64,000 nt of DNA, from assembly GCF_003672135.1 (NCBI RefSeq), contig NC_039508.1, positions 14,085,945 to 14,149,944 of the forward strand, given 5' to 3'. A program made the position numbers and the translations under genes. Positions 1-12,574 of this stretch are shown in pieces (within the stretch, counting starts at the first letter, position 1; the number at the start of each line of letters is the position of its first letter). The notes under the pieces were generated by a model. That model ran no database searches, had not been told where the DNA came from, and saw only the letters and a program-made list of their open reading frames with translations. Origin of the DNA: Ooceraea biroi. Lineage: Eukaryota > Arthropoda > Insecta > Hymenoptera > Formicidae.

Positions 1-42
1 CGCGGTGCGTACATGAATTTTTTCATCATCTTCCGCGGCCAT
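1..42 (-). CDS. Possible first coding exon of a gene leaving the window on the left (unidentified)
   Basis: On the minus strand an ATG at 42 with a good context (purine at -3, G at +4) opens a frame starting M-A-A-E-D-D-E-K-I-H. A GT dinucleotide (GTACGC) follows the tenth codon and could be a splice donor; without splicing the frame stays open to the window edge. The upstream sequence (about 43-240) is moderately CpG-rich and could be a 5' UTR or promoter. I do not recognise the protein. Only 14 codons are visible, so this is a weak call based on start context and donor alone. Confidence 0.25.
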   Translation of the reverse strand, partial: MAAEDDEKIHVRTA

Positions 43-2650
43 GTCGCTGTTGTCAGGATAGGTAAAATAACGAGAAAGCAGACGAACGCGAACTCGTAGT
101 TTTGTTGCTCGACGCGCAGCCCGTGCATACTTCGGCGACGGTGAACTGGTTTTCTAAGCTGGGAGAAAATGGCGAATGCAAATGCGAACGAGTAATTATG
201 GTGACGTATAATTTAATGTGCCGGCTGATGTCCGACCGATTAATCCATACCTGGATCGTCTATATTTAGATATCCCGCCATCTTCGATGCCTTACTCGTG
301 CTTTCATCGGTGTCTGTTTATTATCACCGAGACTTCTTTAATTTGCCAAGCATGAATAAGGGTTTTATATATAGGGTTTTATATATAGAATAGATAGGGA
401 GAATAGGGTCGCGCGTGCATGAATAAATATTTTTTTAACCATTCACCTAAGACATAAGACACACTCGTGGGAGCACATAAAAAATAAGTCATTATTCATG
501 TTTGAATGATCGAGTCATTTATAAGGTAACTGTACTGTACACAGCTGCGTCGCTTTAAAGAGATTGCTATAAGAAGATATAATTGCCGAGTGCATTAAGT
601 CTGTCAGCGCTTTTGCCGGCCAGAAACCGACAAGTCACTCTAGGTACTGCTATCCGTTTAATTAATCGTTTTTTCAATATTTCGCGAGCGTCCCTTCGCA
701 CACACGGTCATCCTCGTGCATCGACCTCGCGCGCGCGCGCGGTCCACTTAAACGATATTAGATAAACGTATTAATAAGCTCCGCGGGATTACCGATGGCC
801 GAAGAAAGCACAATGGTCGTGAAAGCGCGACAGCCGACTTCCTTCGTGACTATCAAAGCGGACAAATAACCGGCTAAAGCGAATCATCGATTTCTACCGG
901 CGGTCATCCTCCGGCCTGGCTGTTCGCGCAGCACTACGTTTGTTAGGATTTCCGGTATTGAGATATAAAGAACGGGAAGCGACGCGTTTCCTCCACCTGT
1001 GTTCCGCATGTAGAGCAAATCACGTCGATTACGTTGCTCGATAAAAACGAACGACTCGTTCTTAACGAGTCGCAGTCCTAACGATTGCAGTCCTCGTTGG
1101 ACAGAGAGACACGAGAGAATCCTGTGAAATATAAAGTTGTACGTAATATGTACAATCATACGTGTGCGTGTAGCGTAATCGATACCGATATCATAGTGAT
1201 ATTATACAGTTAACGTCAACTGCTTGTCGGGATCAATCAGTGTTAAATATGGAAGAGTGCAATTAACGGCTTTCTACAAAATGCTGATCGTATATATGCG
1301 GGATATCCTGTATACTCCAATATTTCTTGATAAAACACTTTCACAGATACTTAGATGTGCTGCGAATAATATATTCCTAACACCCTAAATTTCGACGTGT
1401 AAAATCGCGAGGGAGCATTATTTGCATCGAGATGTGGATGGTACGGCCGGCTTTCTAAATTTGTATCAAACACCAAGAGGCGTCACTTTCACCAGGTGAT
1501 CGATAAACTCCAGCGCCACAACAACACACAGTTGGACTCTCCGGAAAGGAATATATCCGCGTTCAAAATCGTCTGCGAGACGCGGTGAATTCCAAATAGG
1601 ATAATCCGAGAATAATACGGCCGAATAATGCGTGGGACGACGCGGGTTGTCTATTCTTGTGACATAAACGAGATGTCGCAATAGCGCGAAATTTTTTTCG
1701 CATGACACCGCAGGGAGATACCGCACGATATTGATCATCGTCGCGTAATCTGACGACAGATGCGTAGGTCGTACGCTTTAGGCTGTTTCTCTCTATCCAA
1801 TGCAGCAAGAAAATGATGAATGATATGCTGTTTCAGCAATTGAATGCTCAGATTAGAAAATAGAGCTTTTAAATTAAACGGCCATACGTCTGGGTATAAA
1901 TAATCGTTAATAAAATGGAAAATTTCATGTCCATTATCATTGACGGTTGATTCACATCCACGTACAAACCAAATCTCGACGTGTTAATCAAGTTAAATCG
2001 GCGCATCAGTAATTTGCTCGGACAAAAATCCAAGAGACATCCAAGAGACATCAGGAGACTCGAAAATTGTTTGGAAAATTGTTTTCGTGACACTCTTTGG
2101 ATGTTTGTTCGATTTCAAGTGCAATATCTGAAAGAATGTGCGTTTTGACTGTAAAAACACGTGATTACATTAAACGCGGATACCCGAGATTTCTCGTGAT
2201 AAGAAAACGCTATCTTGCGAAGAGGAATGAGCTGTTTTGCATATTGCGAGCTGCGAAATGATTTCGCAAACACGCCATCAAATAAACCAACTCCGATTTA
2301 ATGGAGTCCATTATGTAACACGCCGAAAGAACGCAGGCAGTTGGTTATACCGATGGAAACGTGTTTGCACTACGTCGCATTAAGCACCGGACCGAGTCCC
2401 GCTGCGGATCAGTCCGATTTGCATCATTAATCGTTAGCAATGTAATGACGTAACAACTATAGCAACAGTTCTACTGACTACGACATTCGGTGTCGTTCGT
2501 CACAAGGTCCGTCGCGTAAAAACCATCCATACTCCTTTGAAAACTAACGAATCCTTCCAAACGACCCGATCGTTTGTGCGATGTGGTAAAAACTCGAACG
2601 CAACAAAAGCCCAGACTTCAAGGAACTGTCTAATGAACAGCTTGAAAGAT
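43..2650. other. Non-coding stretch, no gene recognised
   Basis: No domain, tRNA or splice-supported exon is visible. Reading frames of 60-90 codons on either strand look like chance: they overlap on opposite strands and lack family motifs. Small local tandem duplications occur (a TATA-rich 14-mer repeated at about 361-388 and a 10-11-mer at about 2031-2052). Confidence 0.6.
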
Positions 2651-3780
2651 CAATGACATCTATTATATGTTTTCGTGGTCCAGCTAGAGCCCGAAAGTCA
2701 GGTCCATCGTTAAAGATCGTCTTAGGAACACAAAACTACCCTCAGGGACACAAATACCCCGATCGAGCGCCGCCGGCTCACGTTATTGCGCAGGATCGCG
2801 TCGTTCCTCTCGGGCTAACGGGGTGCAGCGTGAAACGCGGGATTCGCGGTGCGACGTCGAATTAAAAGTGGATTTGGGTCAGACGGAGATGCGCGGAGCG
2901 GCGCGGTAGCGCTAAGTCGAGATTCGCGTATCGCGATCTCCGTTACGATCTCTTCCCGGAGCACAGGCACGCGCTCGCATGCTCGCTCGCTCGCTCGCTC
3001 GCTCCGGTCTACGCCTTTCTAATTCTCGCGTGTGATCATCGCGATGTATTAGCTTCTCACTGCGTCTCTTACCTGCGACCGAGGTTTCCTGCGTCGAGTA
3101 ATATCCACAGACAGGAGAGGTACCGGCCAATCTCCGCGGGGACGGAGGGGACGTTCGCGCGGAAGAGCGACTATGGCTGGCGGCTGGCTCACCGGGGGTC
3201 GCCGAGGACCGTGCGCTTGTCAAAACCAACTTATCGATCGCACTTGAATCGCCGACACGAGCGCACGATCTCGCGACTCGAGGAGGTATCACTGCCTGCT
3301 GCTGCTGCTACTCGCGCGCGCTTGCGGGCGTCGCTGGTCGCGGAATCCGAGGCGTGCGGAGAGATCAGAACGCTCGGTGAGCAGGCGAGGCGAGAGAAAG
3401 AGAGAGAGAAGAGACGCGGAGAGACAACCGCCGCACGACAGAACCGCTCGGGCCGGTTTACCGTGAGGAACTGACTGGGCAGGGTTGTTTGGTCCGCGGC
3501 CGCAAGATCGGCCGTTTACGCCGCGTCTCGGCGAGACTCGCGACCGCTTCAGCGGACTTCGCGGCCACGGGAGAGCGTAGCCCGTCCCACCGGGTCGGAT
3601 AGCGTCGGCTGTTTCCGTGCCGCCTCGTGCGCGGTAACCTCGACGACGCACGTTTGTGCCGGGTCGAGGCCGAACGAGAGGCTTCCTGTGGCTTCCTATT
3701 CTTACGGCCGTTACGCGCCTCTCCTCGGCGGCCGTGTCGTTAGCTTTGTAACAATTCGTCACTTTCTGCTCCTCGCCAAA
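2650..3780. promoter_or_regulatory. CpG-rich island, probable promoter/5' UTR block
   Basis: This block is far richer in G+C and CpG than the AT-rich surroundings and holds GA- and CT-rich low-complexity tracts, a composition typical of promoters and first non-coding exons in hymenopteran genomes. A plus-strand donor-like GTGAGC at 3377 follows CGCTCG. Both strands carry open frames of 80-157 codons, but these are arginine/serine-rich products of the CpG composition and do not resemble proteins. No downstream exon could be joined to it. Confidence 0.35.
2981..3004. repeat. (GCTC)6 microsatellite
   Basis: Six perfect tandem copies of the tetranucleotide GCTC lie inside the CpG-rich block. Confidence 0.95.
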
Positions 3781-5470
3781 TGAAGCCGTGAAGGCGAGGC
3801 GGTAGACGGCGTCATTATTCGTCGCCGAAGCACTGGAGGAAGCGAATTGTTATCTACATCCGCGCGAGGGGCATCCCCTCGCGCGGAGGATTTCAGGCCT
3901 TTGTTGAAGGCCGGTGGTGCACGGTAGTCCGCGGCAAGATATATGGGGGGATACCTTGTTTATGCGCGATGTACAGGTACGCGGGAAAGTCGGGGAAGAT
4001 CATGAGCGAGGACGGCGAGAGGATGATCTCGCGTTGCACTCTGATGATCGAGGCTGATGTAAGATCGGAATCGGCTGATGAATCCATTCGTAATCCATCA
4101 CCGCGTAGCGTTATTATTGCAAAGAAAGACGGTAGCCGGCCTCGTTTTATTGCTGGATCCTGGACGGTTTGGTGCTGTTGCAATTCATTAAATGTAACTC
4201 GACAAGCATAAATACATGCAAACCAACAATATAAACCAACAGATGGATGTTTGAATTTTTTATTGACTTATTTTGCTCAAAATTGTATATTTGTTCAATT
4301 TAGTCGCGAATGTCTCATTCAAAAAATATTCGCACATTTCTTCACGATACGCGATCAAATGCGTCGGTTTTGCGATCTCTCAGGAGCATTCGTGAAAACG
4401 CATTTTGCGCGAATCGCACGATCGGCAACACCAAACTCTTACTCATGTCGCGGGCTATACGTGGCTACGCTCGCGAGTGAGCTCACACTTGAAATTATGA
4501 CCAGGAAGATGGTTGTGTGTGCCGCGCGCCTTCTTCTCCTCTTCCATCCTCTCTCTCCCCTCGCAGCATCCGGATCCTTTGTTTCAGATCTCGGCTCTCG
4601 TTCTTCCCTAGTAGACGCGCGCGACACTTGCGTCTCTCCTTCCAGCCGGACTGGAAACGAGGAAGGCCGAGGGCAAAGCTGCCCTCGAGTTGTTTGCAGG
4701 CTCCGAGAAAGTGAAGGAATGTTCGAACGAAGCTTAAACGAGAGCTAGCTCTTTCATTATTATTAGGAATGATAATGAAAGAGTCTGTTTCATCTCGCAA
4801 CTGTGACGAGAATATGTTTGCGCTGTTATTCGTCGAAATGATGAAGAATATCAGCACTCATGCTGATTATCGGGACGAAAAAAGAGAAGATTCTTAAAAG
4901 GTCCACGTTCTTTCTTCACCTCTTGAGACAAACGCCTCCTGAATTACATTCTTACATTTTCGTTGTTGGATTACATTCATACCATCGGTACCAGCTTGTC
5001 GCGGGTCTCGTTTCGTCGTGGTTCGATAAGCATCGAATATATTTGGCATTCCAAGCACCTGCGTGTGCTCGTCGCACCTCGCATTCTGATTTCGGTGGAA
5101 AAAGGACTAACGAGAGCCGGTCTACGGCGGACGCGACTTACGATGCTCGCATAGCAATATGCCATGTGCCATGTTTTCGAAACTGAACTTTCTACCGAAT
5201 CGCGCCGATCGTTTAGCCGATGGCGTGTTCGCCCGGCCGCGAAAAATTTCGATCGGGAAGAGCAGAAGAAAGTTAACGAAAGCGATCTGCTAGCTTCCGC
5301 GGCCTGGTGATCGCTTATTCCTATTCCCGTCGTGTTGTCCGACGAAAGCGATACCGTAAACACATTCCTGCTTCTCGGCAAGCGCCGCGGAATTTGCTTA
5401 TTCATGGAAGCGCCATGGCAGAGCGGATGACCTTACGATTTTTCGTAAAAAAGTTCGTGATGTAACTTAC
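3781..5470. other. Non-coding stretch, no gene recognised
   Basis: Moderately CpG-rich sequence grading into AT-rich. Overlapping frames around 4250-5400 on both strands have no recognisable domain. A perfect 12-bp hairpin lies at 4749-4783 and is listed separately. Confidence 0.5.
4749..4783. repeat. Perfect 12-bp inverted repeat (hairpin)
   Basis: Arms CTCTTTCATTAT and ATAATGAAAGAG are exact reverse complements around an 11-nt loop. The stem is too short for a typical pre-miRNA; it may be a small inverted-repeat remnant. Confidence 0.7.
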
Positions 5471-5553
5471 GGTAATAACGTAGAAAGTGATGAAGAGTAT
5501 CCCGGCGCATCGTTTAAGCGTTGGTCAACTTTTATCGGCGATTCACCGGACAT
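5471..5553 (-). CDS. Candidate first coding exon (unidentified)
   Basis: On the minus strand an ATG at 5553 opens 27 codons beginning M-S-G-E-S-P-I-K-V-D and rich in Ser and Leu. The frame runs without a stop into a consensus splice donor (ACC followed by GTAAGT) with two bases of the next codon left over. I do not recognise the product and could not find the next exon. The support is only an ATG, an open frame and a strong donor, so a chance match is quite possible. Confidence 0.22.
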
Positions 5554-8254
5554 TTATGTTGGTTTATTCAAAAGTGTACCTGCCTGTTCCCGAAAGTTTG
5601 CAATCTTCCGACTAAACGCACACACGTGCCGGCTTCGTGGCTGAAAGTTTCGGTTGCCAACTAGATCCACAATAGGATATCGCAGGACTATTACGGGCAA
5701 CACCGTAATAGCTCTGCGGAGTGCTCTCCCTCGCCTACTAATCCAAATCTCGATATGTGCGACATTCTCGGATGAGTTCCACCTGCGTTGATGTATGCGC
5801 GCGGTGGATTAGTCACGCGGCCTCCGCGAGTGTGCCGAAATAGAACGCTTAGTCAGACGTCACCAGGAACTGCATCGAGGGAGTCACCGGCCCGCCGTGG
5901 TCGTTGCCGGCCACCTCACGCTATGACAAATGAGCGCGATCCGCGAGAGTAAATAATTCTTATTTTGATAAATCGCTCGATCGAAAGCCTAATGCGTTTC
6001 TTCATCTCCCTGTTACATCTGGACCAGGATTGAATGCGACAACGTTGAACGAGCCTTTTACGTTAGGTATGGAGTCGCTGCATGGCTGGAATTTAAACAT
6101 CTCCGCAGAATTGATATCTCAGCTTTGTTATCGAATTGTACCGGTCAGTTGTGCTGAATCAGAGAATAAATCGACGACTCGGGTTGTATATAAATATTTT
6201 GCACAGTGGTGGTGATTAATATGATTATTGCAGCATTAAGTTATTTCCTTTCAGCGCAAGGTTTCATATCAAGGTTTCACGAGACCTTCTCCAAGCTGGC
6301 TTCGTTACATGCTTAAATAAAACAGAAAAGTGTACTCTTATCTCTCTCGCTCTTTTTTTTCCTGCGTGCGCGGAAGGATCAAAGATTTATAAAAGTCTAG
6401 TCTTTATATGTAGCGTTACGTTAACGATGTGGTATAGCGGCAATCGCATACCGTGATGGCCGGCGTGTATGTAGGAACTAGTTTAACATCCTAGATCTTA
6501 AAAAGGAAGTGCAGCTGGATCGCTTGAGATGTTTATTTGTATCCGTAAAGCGGTTTCGATCGCGCGCCGCATAATGTCGATCTCAGCCTCGATGCAAGCT
6601 AAATCGGCTTTCGGTACGATGGACATCGTATTACTGCAGATGCCTCCAATGCAAATCGCGCAAGAACGTCTAAAGCACAAAGATTTAAAAGACATCAGCG
6701 ATACACGACACTGATATGTACGTTGAAAAATATTCTGGAAATTACTTAATTACTTTTAATCTGCTATTGCAATATATTCCGATGTATTATTATAGCAGTG
6801 ATATAGCAGTCACATAACAATCATCGTAAATTGTATCAATGAAAGTTGACAGAGAATAGCATACTTCTCTCTATGTATCGTTTAACTAGCACTTCCATTA
6901 TTCAAGCGTCAACACATCGCTTGAATGTCTTACCTCTCAATTCAATATTCAAATCAGGCATAATCGACTGACGAGTCCTTGAATAATACGTGGGTGGACA
7001 CATTATTGACGAAGGAAGTTTGTCGCGCAATAGCGTGAACCTTATTGGTGAACCGTGAACACGTGCGAACGTTCCGCAAATGTTCCTTCGCTCACAATGT
7101 AGAAACACACTTTTACGAGCCACTGTCGCATACGCGTTCAGTCACGTTGATATTCCACTTTAGTAACTGGGTGCGAATCGTGCACCGTGAATTCACGCGC
7201 CTTATGAGTTAGGCGCCATTGTTATAGCGATGCTTGCACGCGTCCGCTCACGTGTCGTCGACCATTCGCTTTCTACTTTGCCTCTTTTCGTTTCTATTTA
7301 TGTGTGATTTATGCGACACCGTACTGTGTTTCACAACGGTATATCGTTCGCTATTAAAAAAAAAAACAAAAGAAAAAAGAAAGAGAGAGAGAGAAAGAGA
7401 ATGCGACTGTACGCATACATCGGTAGCATCAGAAACATCATCAGGCAATAGCGCAATCAATTTCGGACGTGAAATTGGACGATCTCATGGAATTACGCGA
7501 GCAAAGTGCATAGAAATGTCAACCAAGTCAGTCACAAATCAAATTCGTTTGCCACTCACCCGAGCAGATAGTAACCGGTTAATCGATAATTAACAGGAGA
7601 AAGTGTAATCAAGAGATTCATTTAGGCACGTACTGATTATAGCAAGGAAATGTTCAAATATTCAGTTACGCGAGCGGCCAACAGTCAGTTACATCACTAT
7701 TAGCCAACTTTAATTGTCTACTTATTTTTCGTCTACCGCTAATTCCAGGAAATCTGTAACAGAGACTTGTCATTTAAATTAATGTTAACGTTGATCGACG
7801 ATTGGTAATCTTGAGAAAGGAAGAAAACGGTATCGATCGGGCTTTGCGGCGCGTACGACACTAACCGAATTTATGTCTGTGAACTCCAGTGAACTTCTGA
7901 ACCTTCGTCGTCTCGACTTCTCCAATGCAACAATGACAAAGGAATGGCAATCTCGGTCATACGCACGATGTTCTGGTGAGCAACTGCTGTTGGGTTTACG
8001 GGACTTCAGGGCGTAGGTACTGTGCTACTTTGAAGTTTTACACTACACAGGAATAATAATATTACGTGATGTAAAATATCTAATAAATATACAAAAGCTC
8101 TTAATATCCTAAAAATCTTTACTTATTTATAAGATGTATGAGAATAATATAAATATATATTTCTTTGCAGTCATTAAACGTTCTTACATTAGTTGAATTA
8201 GATTATTTTTCGTTTTTCAAATTCTTGAGTACAAAAAAAGTTTCTAAAAGTATT
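5554..8254. other. Non-coding stretch with one imperfect hairpin
   Basis: No gene is recognised. At 5682-5717 a 15-bp stem (one mismatch, one G-U pair) closes a 6-nt loop; pairing continues imperfectly outward for about 8 more positions. At 6498-6714 both strands carry 60-65 codon frames, discussed as a finding. An A-rich/GA-rich tract lies at about 7358-7400. Confidence 0.5.
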
Positions 8255-8260
8255 AAAAAA
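8255..8260 (-). terminator. Pol III terminator of the minus-strand tRNA
   Basis: A run of six T on the minus strand starts 5 bases past the tRNA 3' end, the usual RNA polymerase III stop signal. Confidence 0.8.
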
Positions 8261-8265
8261 TTTGC

Positions 8266-8337
8266 TAGCAGAGCGTGGTTTCGATCCACGGACCTCTGGG
8301 TTATGGGCCCAGCACGCTTCCACTGCGCCACTCTGCT
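8266..8337 (-). tRNA. tRNA-iMet-CAT: Initiator tRNA-Met (anticodon CAT)
   Basis: A 72-nt cloverleaf. The acceptor stem pairs AGCAGAG with CTCTGCT and the discriminator base is A. The anticodon arm is CTGGG-CCCATAA-CCCAG with anticodon CAT. The T arm carries GGATCGAAACC, with A in place of the usual T54, a hallmark of eukaryotic cytoplasmic initiator tRNAs, as is the A1:U72 pair. No intron. It is identical base for base to the plus-strand copy at 8566-8637 and is transcribed away from it. It supplies Met-tRNA for translation initiation in the cytosol. Confidence 0.97.
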
Positions 8338-8565
8338 GTTGTATAGTACCCTCTAACATACACAATTAAGTAGGTAACTATGTTTCTATAGACGATTAAT
8401 CATTTTTAAAAATAAAATTGAAACTTTGTAATTAATCAATAGTTGCAATATTTGATACTACAACGTACTTATCATATTAAAAATGAATAATATTCTTTTA
8501 TAGCAAAAGGCGTTCTTATATAAGTTGATATAGTTATAGATCTACCTGCAAGGGTGCATTCAAGA

Positions 8566-8637
8566 AGCAGAGTGGCGCAGTGGAAGCGTGCTGGGCCCAT
8601 AACCCAGAGGTCCGTGGATCGAAACCACGCTCTGCTA
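8566..8637 (+). tRNA. tRNA-iMet-CAT: Initiator tRNA-Met (anticodon CAT), second copy
   Basis: Same 72-nt sequence as the minus-strand gene 228 bp to the left, in divergent orientation. All initiator hallmarks are present: A1:U72, three G:C pairs at the base of the anticodon stem, A54 in the T loop. Perfect identity suggests a recent inverted duplication or gene conversion. The flanks outside the mature tRNA are not similar. Confidence 0.97.
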
Positions 8638-8642
8638 GGATC

Positions 8643-8651
8643 TTTTTTTTT
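8643..8651 (+). terminator. Pol III terminator of the plus-strand tRNA
   Basis: A run of nine T begins 6 bases after the tRNA 3' end. Confidence 0.85.
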
Positions 8652-11600
8652 CTCTGAGAAAATTATGAGAAAAATATTCAAAGCACAATTTGTGATTTTA
8701 TATTTTTAATTGTAAATTTCATAAACATAACACAATCCATAATCTTAATATTATTTTATTAATATTAATATTATTATATAAATGATATTTTCTTATTGCA
8801 ATATATATTATTATAATATCTACAGTTTATATACAATGTATTTAACGGATTATGACCACAATTATGTCTTTTATTTAAAACTTTTTCTCGTTTCTAGTGT
8901 ATATGAGTTATGCACGTGCTAATAATGGTATTTTATACACTAATATATTAGTATTACCTTGAACTGCAAGGAACCAGTATAACGCAAAGTATGCGATCAA
9001 TTTGACATTTAATGCTTCAATGGAACTTGTCAGTTATATTTTGCTACTTGAATTATATTTACATGAGTGATTTAAATTAATTTAGCTTGTTTGCAATCTA
9101 GTTTTCCAACAAGTTTTCGATGGAAGTTATGCATGATTCTCAATATATGGTTTCCAAGGAATCCGTAGTAAAGTAGAAATGTGCGAGTTTTGATGTATAC
9201 ATTTTGTGCTTGCAATCAAGTCACTATTTACTTGGACCGCTTGCTAAAAGCTCAGCTACACCGCACGTGTTTCGTGGTTAGCAGCGGCGATTTATGATAC
9301 ACTCGGAATGTGTGGTCGAGGACATTATATTGTCAAGGAGGCTACTTACAGACTTATTAACATTCCACAGTGTCGACATATCGGTGATTTTGTTGTCACG
9401 CAATCTTTCCGGCACGATTATCGTGCGATAGCCACTCCCCTGATCGAGCTTTCTCAATTAGCATCTTTTCATCAATTTCTGTATATAGGCAAGATTCTGA
9501 AGAGCGAAAAGGTGTAAACGATGTCTCGATTGCAGTGCATGAAAATTAAATAAGAAATGTGTATACATTTTTAGGAAGCTAGTTCTTGATTAATTTATTT
9601 AAAATGGATTAAATTAAGCTTTGACAAAATTCCTTCTTTAGTCTCGATATAAAATAACAAGATGTAAATAAAAGTTTTCTTAAGTATTAAATTTTCTTTC
9701 TGCAAATTAGTTATTTTTTATATAATCGTAATATATTTATTGTAATATAAATATATATTACATAAAATAAATAAAAATAAGCTCGTAATCCAAACAATCA
9801 TATTCACGTGGTACATAAATTTGGAATTTCTCTGAGATTCCTATCTATTTCGTTCCAAGTTATCAATTCGTAAAGTGCAAAATGCGATTATCCTATCGAT
9901 AAGATAACAATAATAGTTGAAAATTGATTGTAATACGGGGCTACGAGAGATTACCTCACAGAGAAGGGACATTGCGGACTAAAACTAATTTCCTGCTGCG
10001 ATATCGTGACTTGTCGCCAACTTGCGGTGACCGTTATGTAAACTTCTCTCGTAGTTACGTAAGAATGCATTGCACTTTTTTCCAAGTAGCGCACCGTATA
10101 ACTATGATCGACAGAGCCAAACCTGTGGCATTTCGATTTGGCCGAGCTGGTAGATTGATGCCATAATCGCTTGCATGGATGATTATGTAAAAGTAACATG
10201 TGTAACCGTTTTACGCACGTGATATTTGCTTTAAGACCACTTGAAGCTGCATGTAAGAAAGCGGAATCGGCTATTAATCGCTTGGTACGATTATGAAGTG
10301 TTCAATTTGATTTATTCATCAAATTATTTTCACACCTACTGCAGCATTTATTAAAGGTCGCAGGATACGTAATAGAATAATCAATTAACGTTAAATTATT
10401 TTGTTTTCATTAATTCAACATTAAATTCAGTACGCCGTGATCAACTAGAGCAGTTGTTGATCGCTCGATAATCGTTCTTTTTAATACGTGACGATGTTAA
10501 CTAATATGACGAAAGATGCCGGACAAATAAAACATATTCGAGGCTGGTCGTGGTAACTGAAGACGCACCGCAACCTCCGGGTTCCTGCATCAAGGTTGCC
10601 CGCAGTAACCAGCACTACTCGCTCGCGATAATCTATTTTCCAGTATCCATCGATCGGAATTTATTTCATACGCGGAAGAACGGTTCCCGATTACGGTACT
10701 GACCCGTTATAGATACATCTTAATTGCGGTTGGCACGTGTGATTCCGCAATATCAAAAGTATTTCTTCATCGGCTGTTTACGAGTTTACGGGCTATTACC
10801 TTAACACTTAGTCAGAATGATTTCAATCATCCGAAACAAGAAATAAATGATATACACTACAATTTTAAGACCGCATTTGATATGCATATCATATGCATAA
10901 AAAAATGACGATAAAGTCTAATGGTTAATTCAACACACACCGTATAACGCTACAATATTACGTCGACGGTAATGGCGAATCGCTGGAGCGGACGCGCGAG
11001 CTCGGCGAATTAGCCGATAGAATGAGCAGCGAGCGTAATGATCGCCGGCACATAAATTTAGCAAGGAGACGAGGCGAGAGACGAAATGCCGGGCGAATAA
11101 TCCAAATGTGATGAATGCTGGTTGGCTTTACTTTGGAACGGGTCCACGCGCGAGCTCTCGGATCTCCGGCACCGGAGACTCGGGCCTCTCGCATCTCCGA
11201 AGGCTCGCAGCCGACACGCAACGTCAAGCCCGCGGATGAAATTCTCTAACGCTTTTTGACGTTTGACATATTCGCCCACACGCACCTGCTGTGACTCGAG
11301 GGAGAGTCTTCAAAACGCGCGCCTCGTTTTCGCTTCGTTACGCGGGGCATCCGTCTTCCCATTTTTAACATTTCTTCGGGCATCCGTTGATAAATGTATG
11401 TTTGCCTTTCCTTATTTGAGATCGTGTCGTGAACTGGCGTCTATACCTCGGGACACGTTGATCTCAAAGTTTAATAAACATGGTCAAAGTCGCGTTTGTT
11501 GTTGGTATTCGGTTGTCGTTGGTATCAGCTCACTGCGATAATCCACGCGGTGATCCAGAGTAATCGATACCTCGTAAAGTATCGCTTGGATTTATCACCT

Positions 11601-12574
11601 GGATTAATAGCGTCTCGATGTCGATACACTGTTAACTTTTTATGCACGCGCTGCCAGCTTCTGAGATATTTATTGAGACGTTCCTTTCCGACCGTTATCT
11701 TCCGTGCGGCACAATTAAGTTCGATGACGGACAGATAAGAGATTTCAATCGCGTTAGGCGGTAATAAACGTTTCCAACACGTAGGTGTCCCTCCGGCAGG
11801 TAGGTATATTTATCTTCTTCGCGAAGTCGGGCGTTTCGCTAATAAAATTATAACTTCGCAGCGTAGGACCCTTGTACAAAGGGGCTTTGAACGCCATCAA
11901 CTGATCGTCTGTGCGCAAATGCACCTTTAAGTATTTATAGCACGTGACGTGTGTATCTGACCGCGACGGAAGGATTTATCGCGCTGCCGAAAGCTGCGTC
12001 AACTATTTCGCGAGTTAAACAGACTCGTTGTTCGTACCGATCTTTTACAGTGAAAATACATGCTAAAGCTGGAAGAGGGACGCACGGTGGCGGCACACGG
12101 GCCTGCCGGAATTATTAGCTTGTCAAGAAATTAATGTTACTCTGGGAAGCCGTCTCTGCACTGCTTTCACTTATCCGCTATTCAGCATGGCGACTCTGGA
12201 ATGCGGGGATAAATAATTCCTGTGATTTTCCGCGGCTTCTCATTACGATTCTAAAAGTAGGTGTTATACCTGACGGTAAATCAGCCGTTCCACCGCCGTT
12301 TTCCTACTGGGAACACAAAGCATCGCGCTTCTTTGACGTTCTCAGCAACGTTCGTTGCTAAACTAACATTATAGATGCAGTGTCTCAGCTGAGAATTCGG
12401 TTCTGCGTTTCGACTATCTGCGGCGCGTCCACTCATTATCATCAGTTACAGTTAAAAACTGTTAGTTCAGCAGACTTGAATTAACCCCTGACTCCTCGTG
12501 CAGGCAGACCTGCAAAGAGTCGCAGGATCAGTTAGGCTCCAGTTAACTTTAACAAATGTTTATGGGAACGGCCC

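Noticed and set aside
3289..3762. 157-codon minus-strand frame
   Set aside because: Arg/Ser-rich product of the CpG island; the plus strand is also open here and no family motif is present.
8165..8356. Small frames at 8165-8356 and 8472-8681 with identical internal peptide
   Set aside because: The shared peptide is the antisense reading of the two identical tRNA-Met genes.
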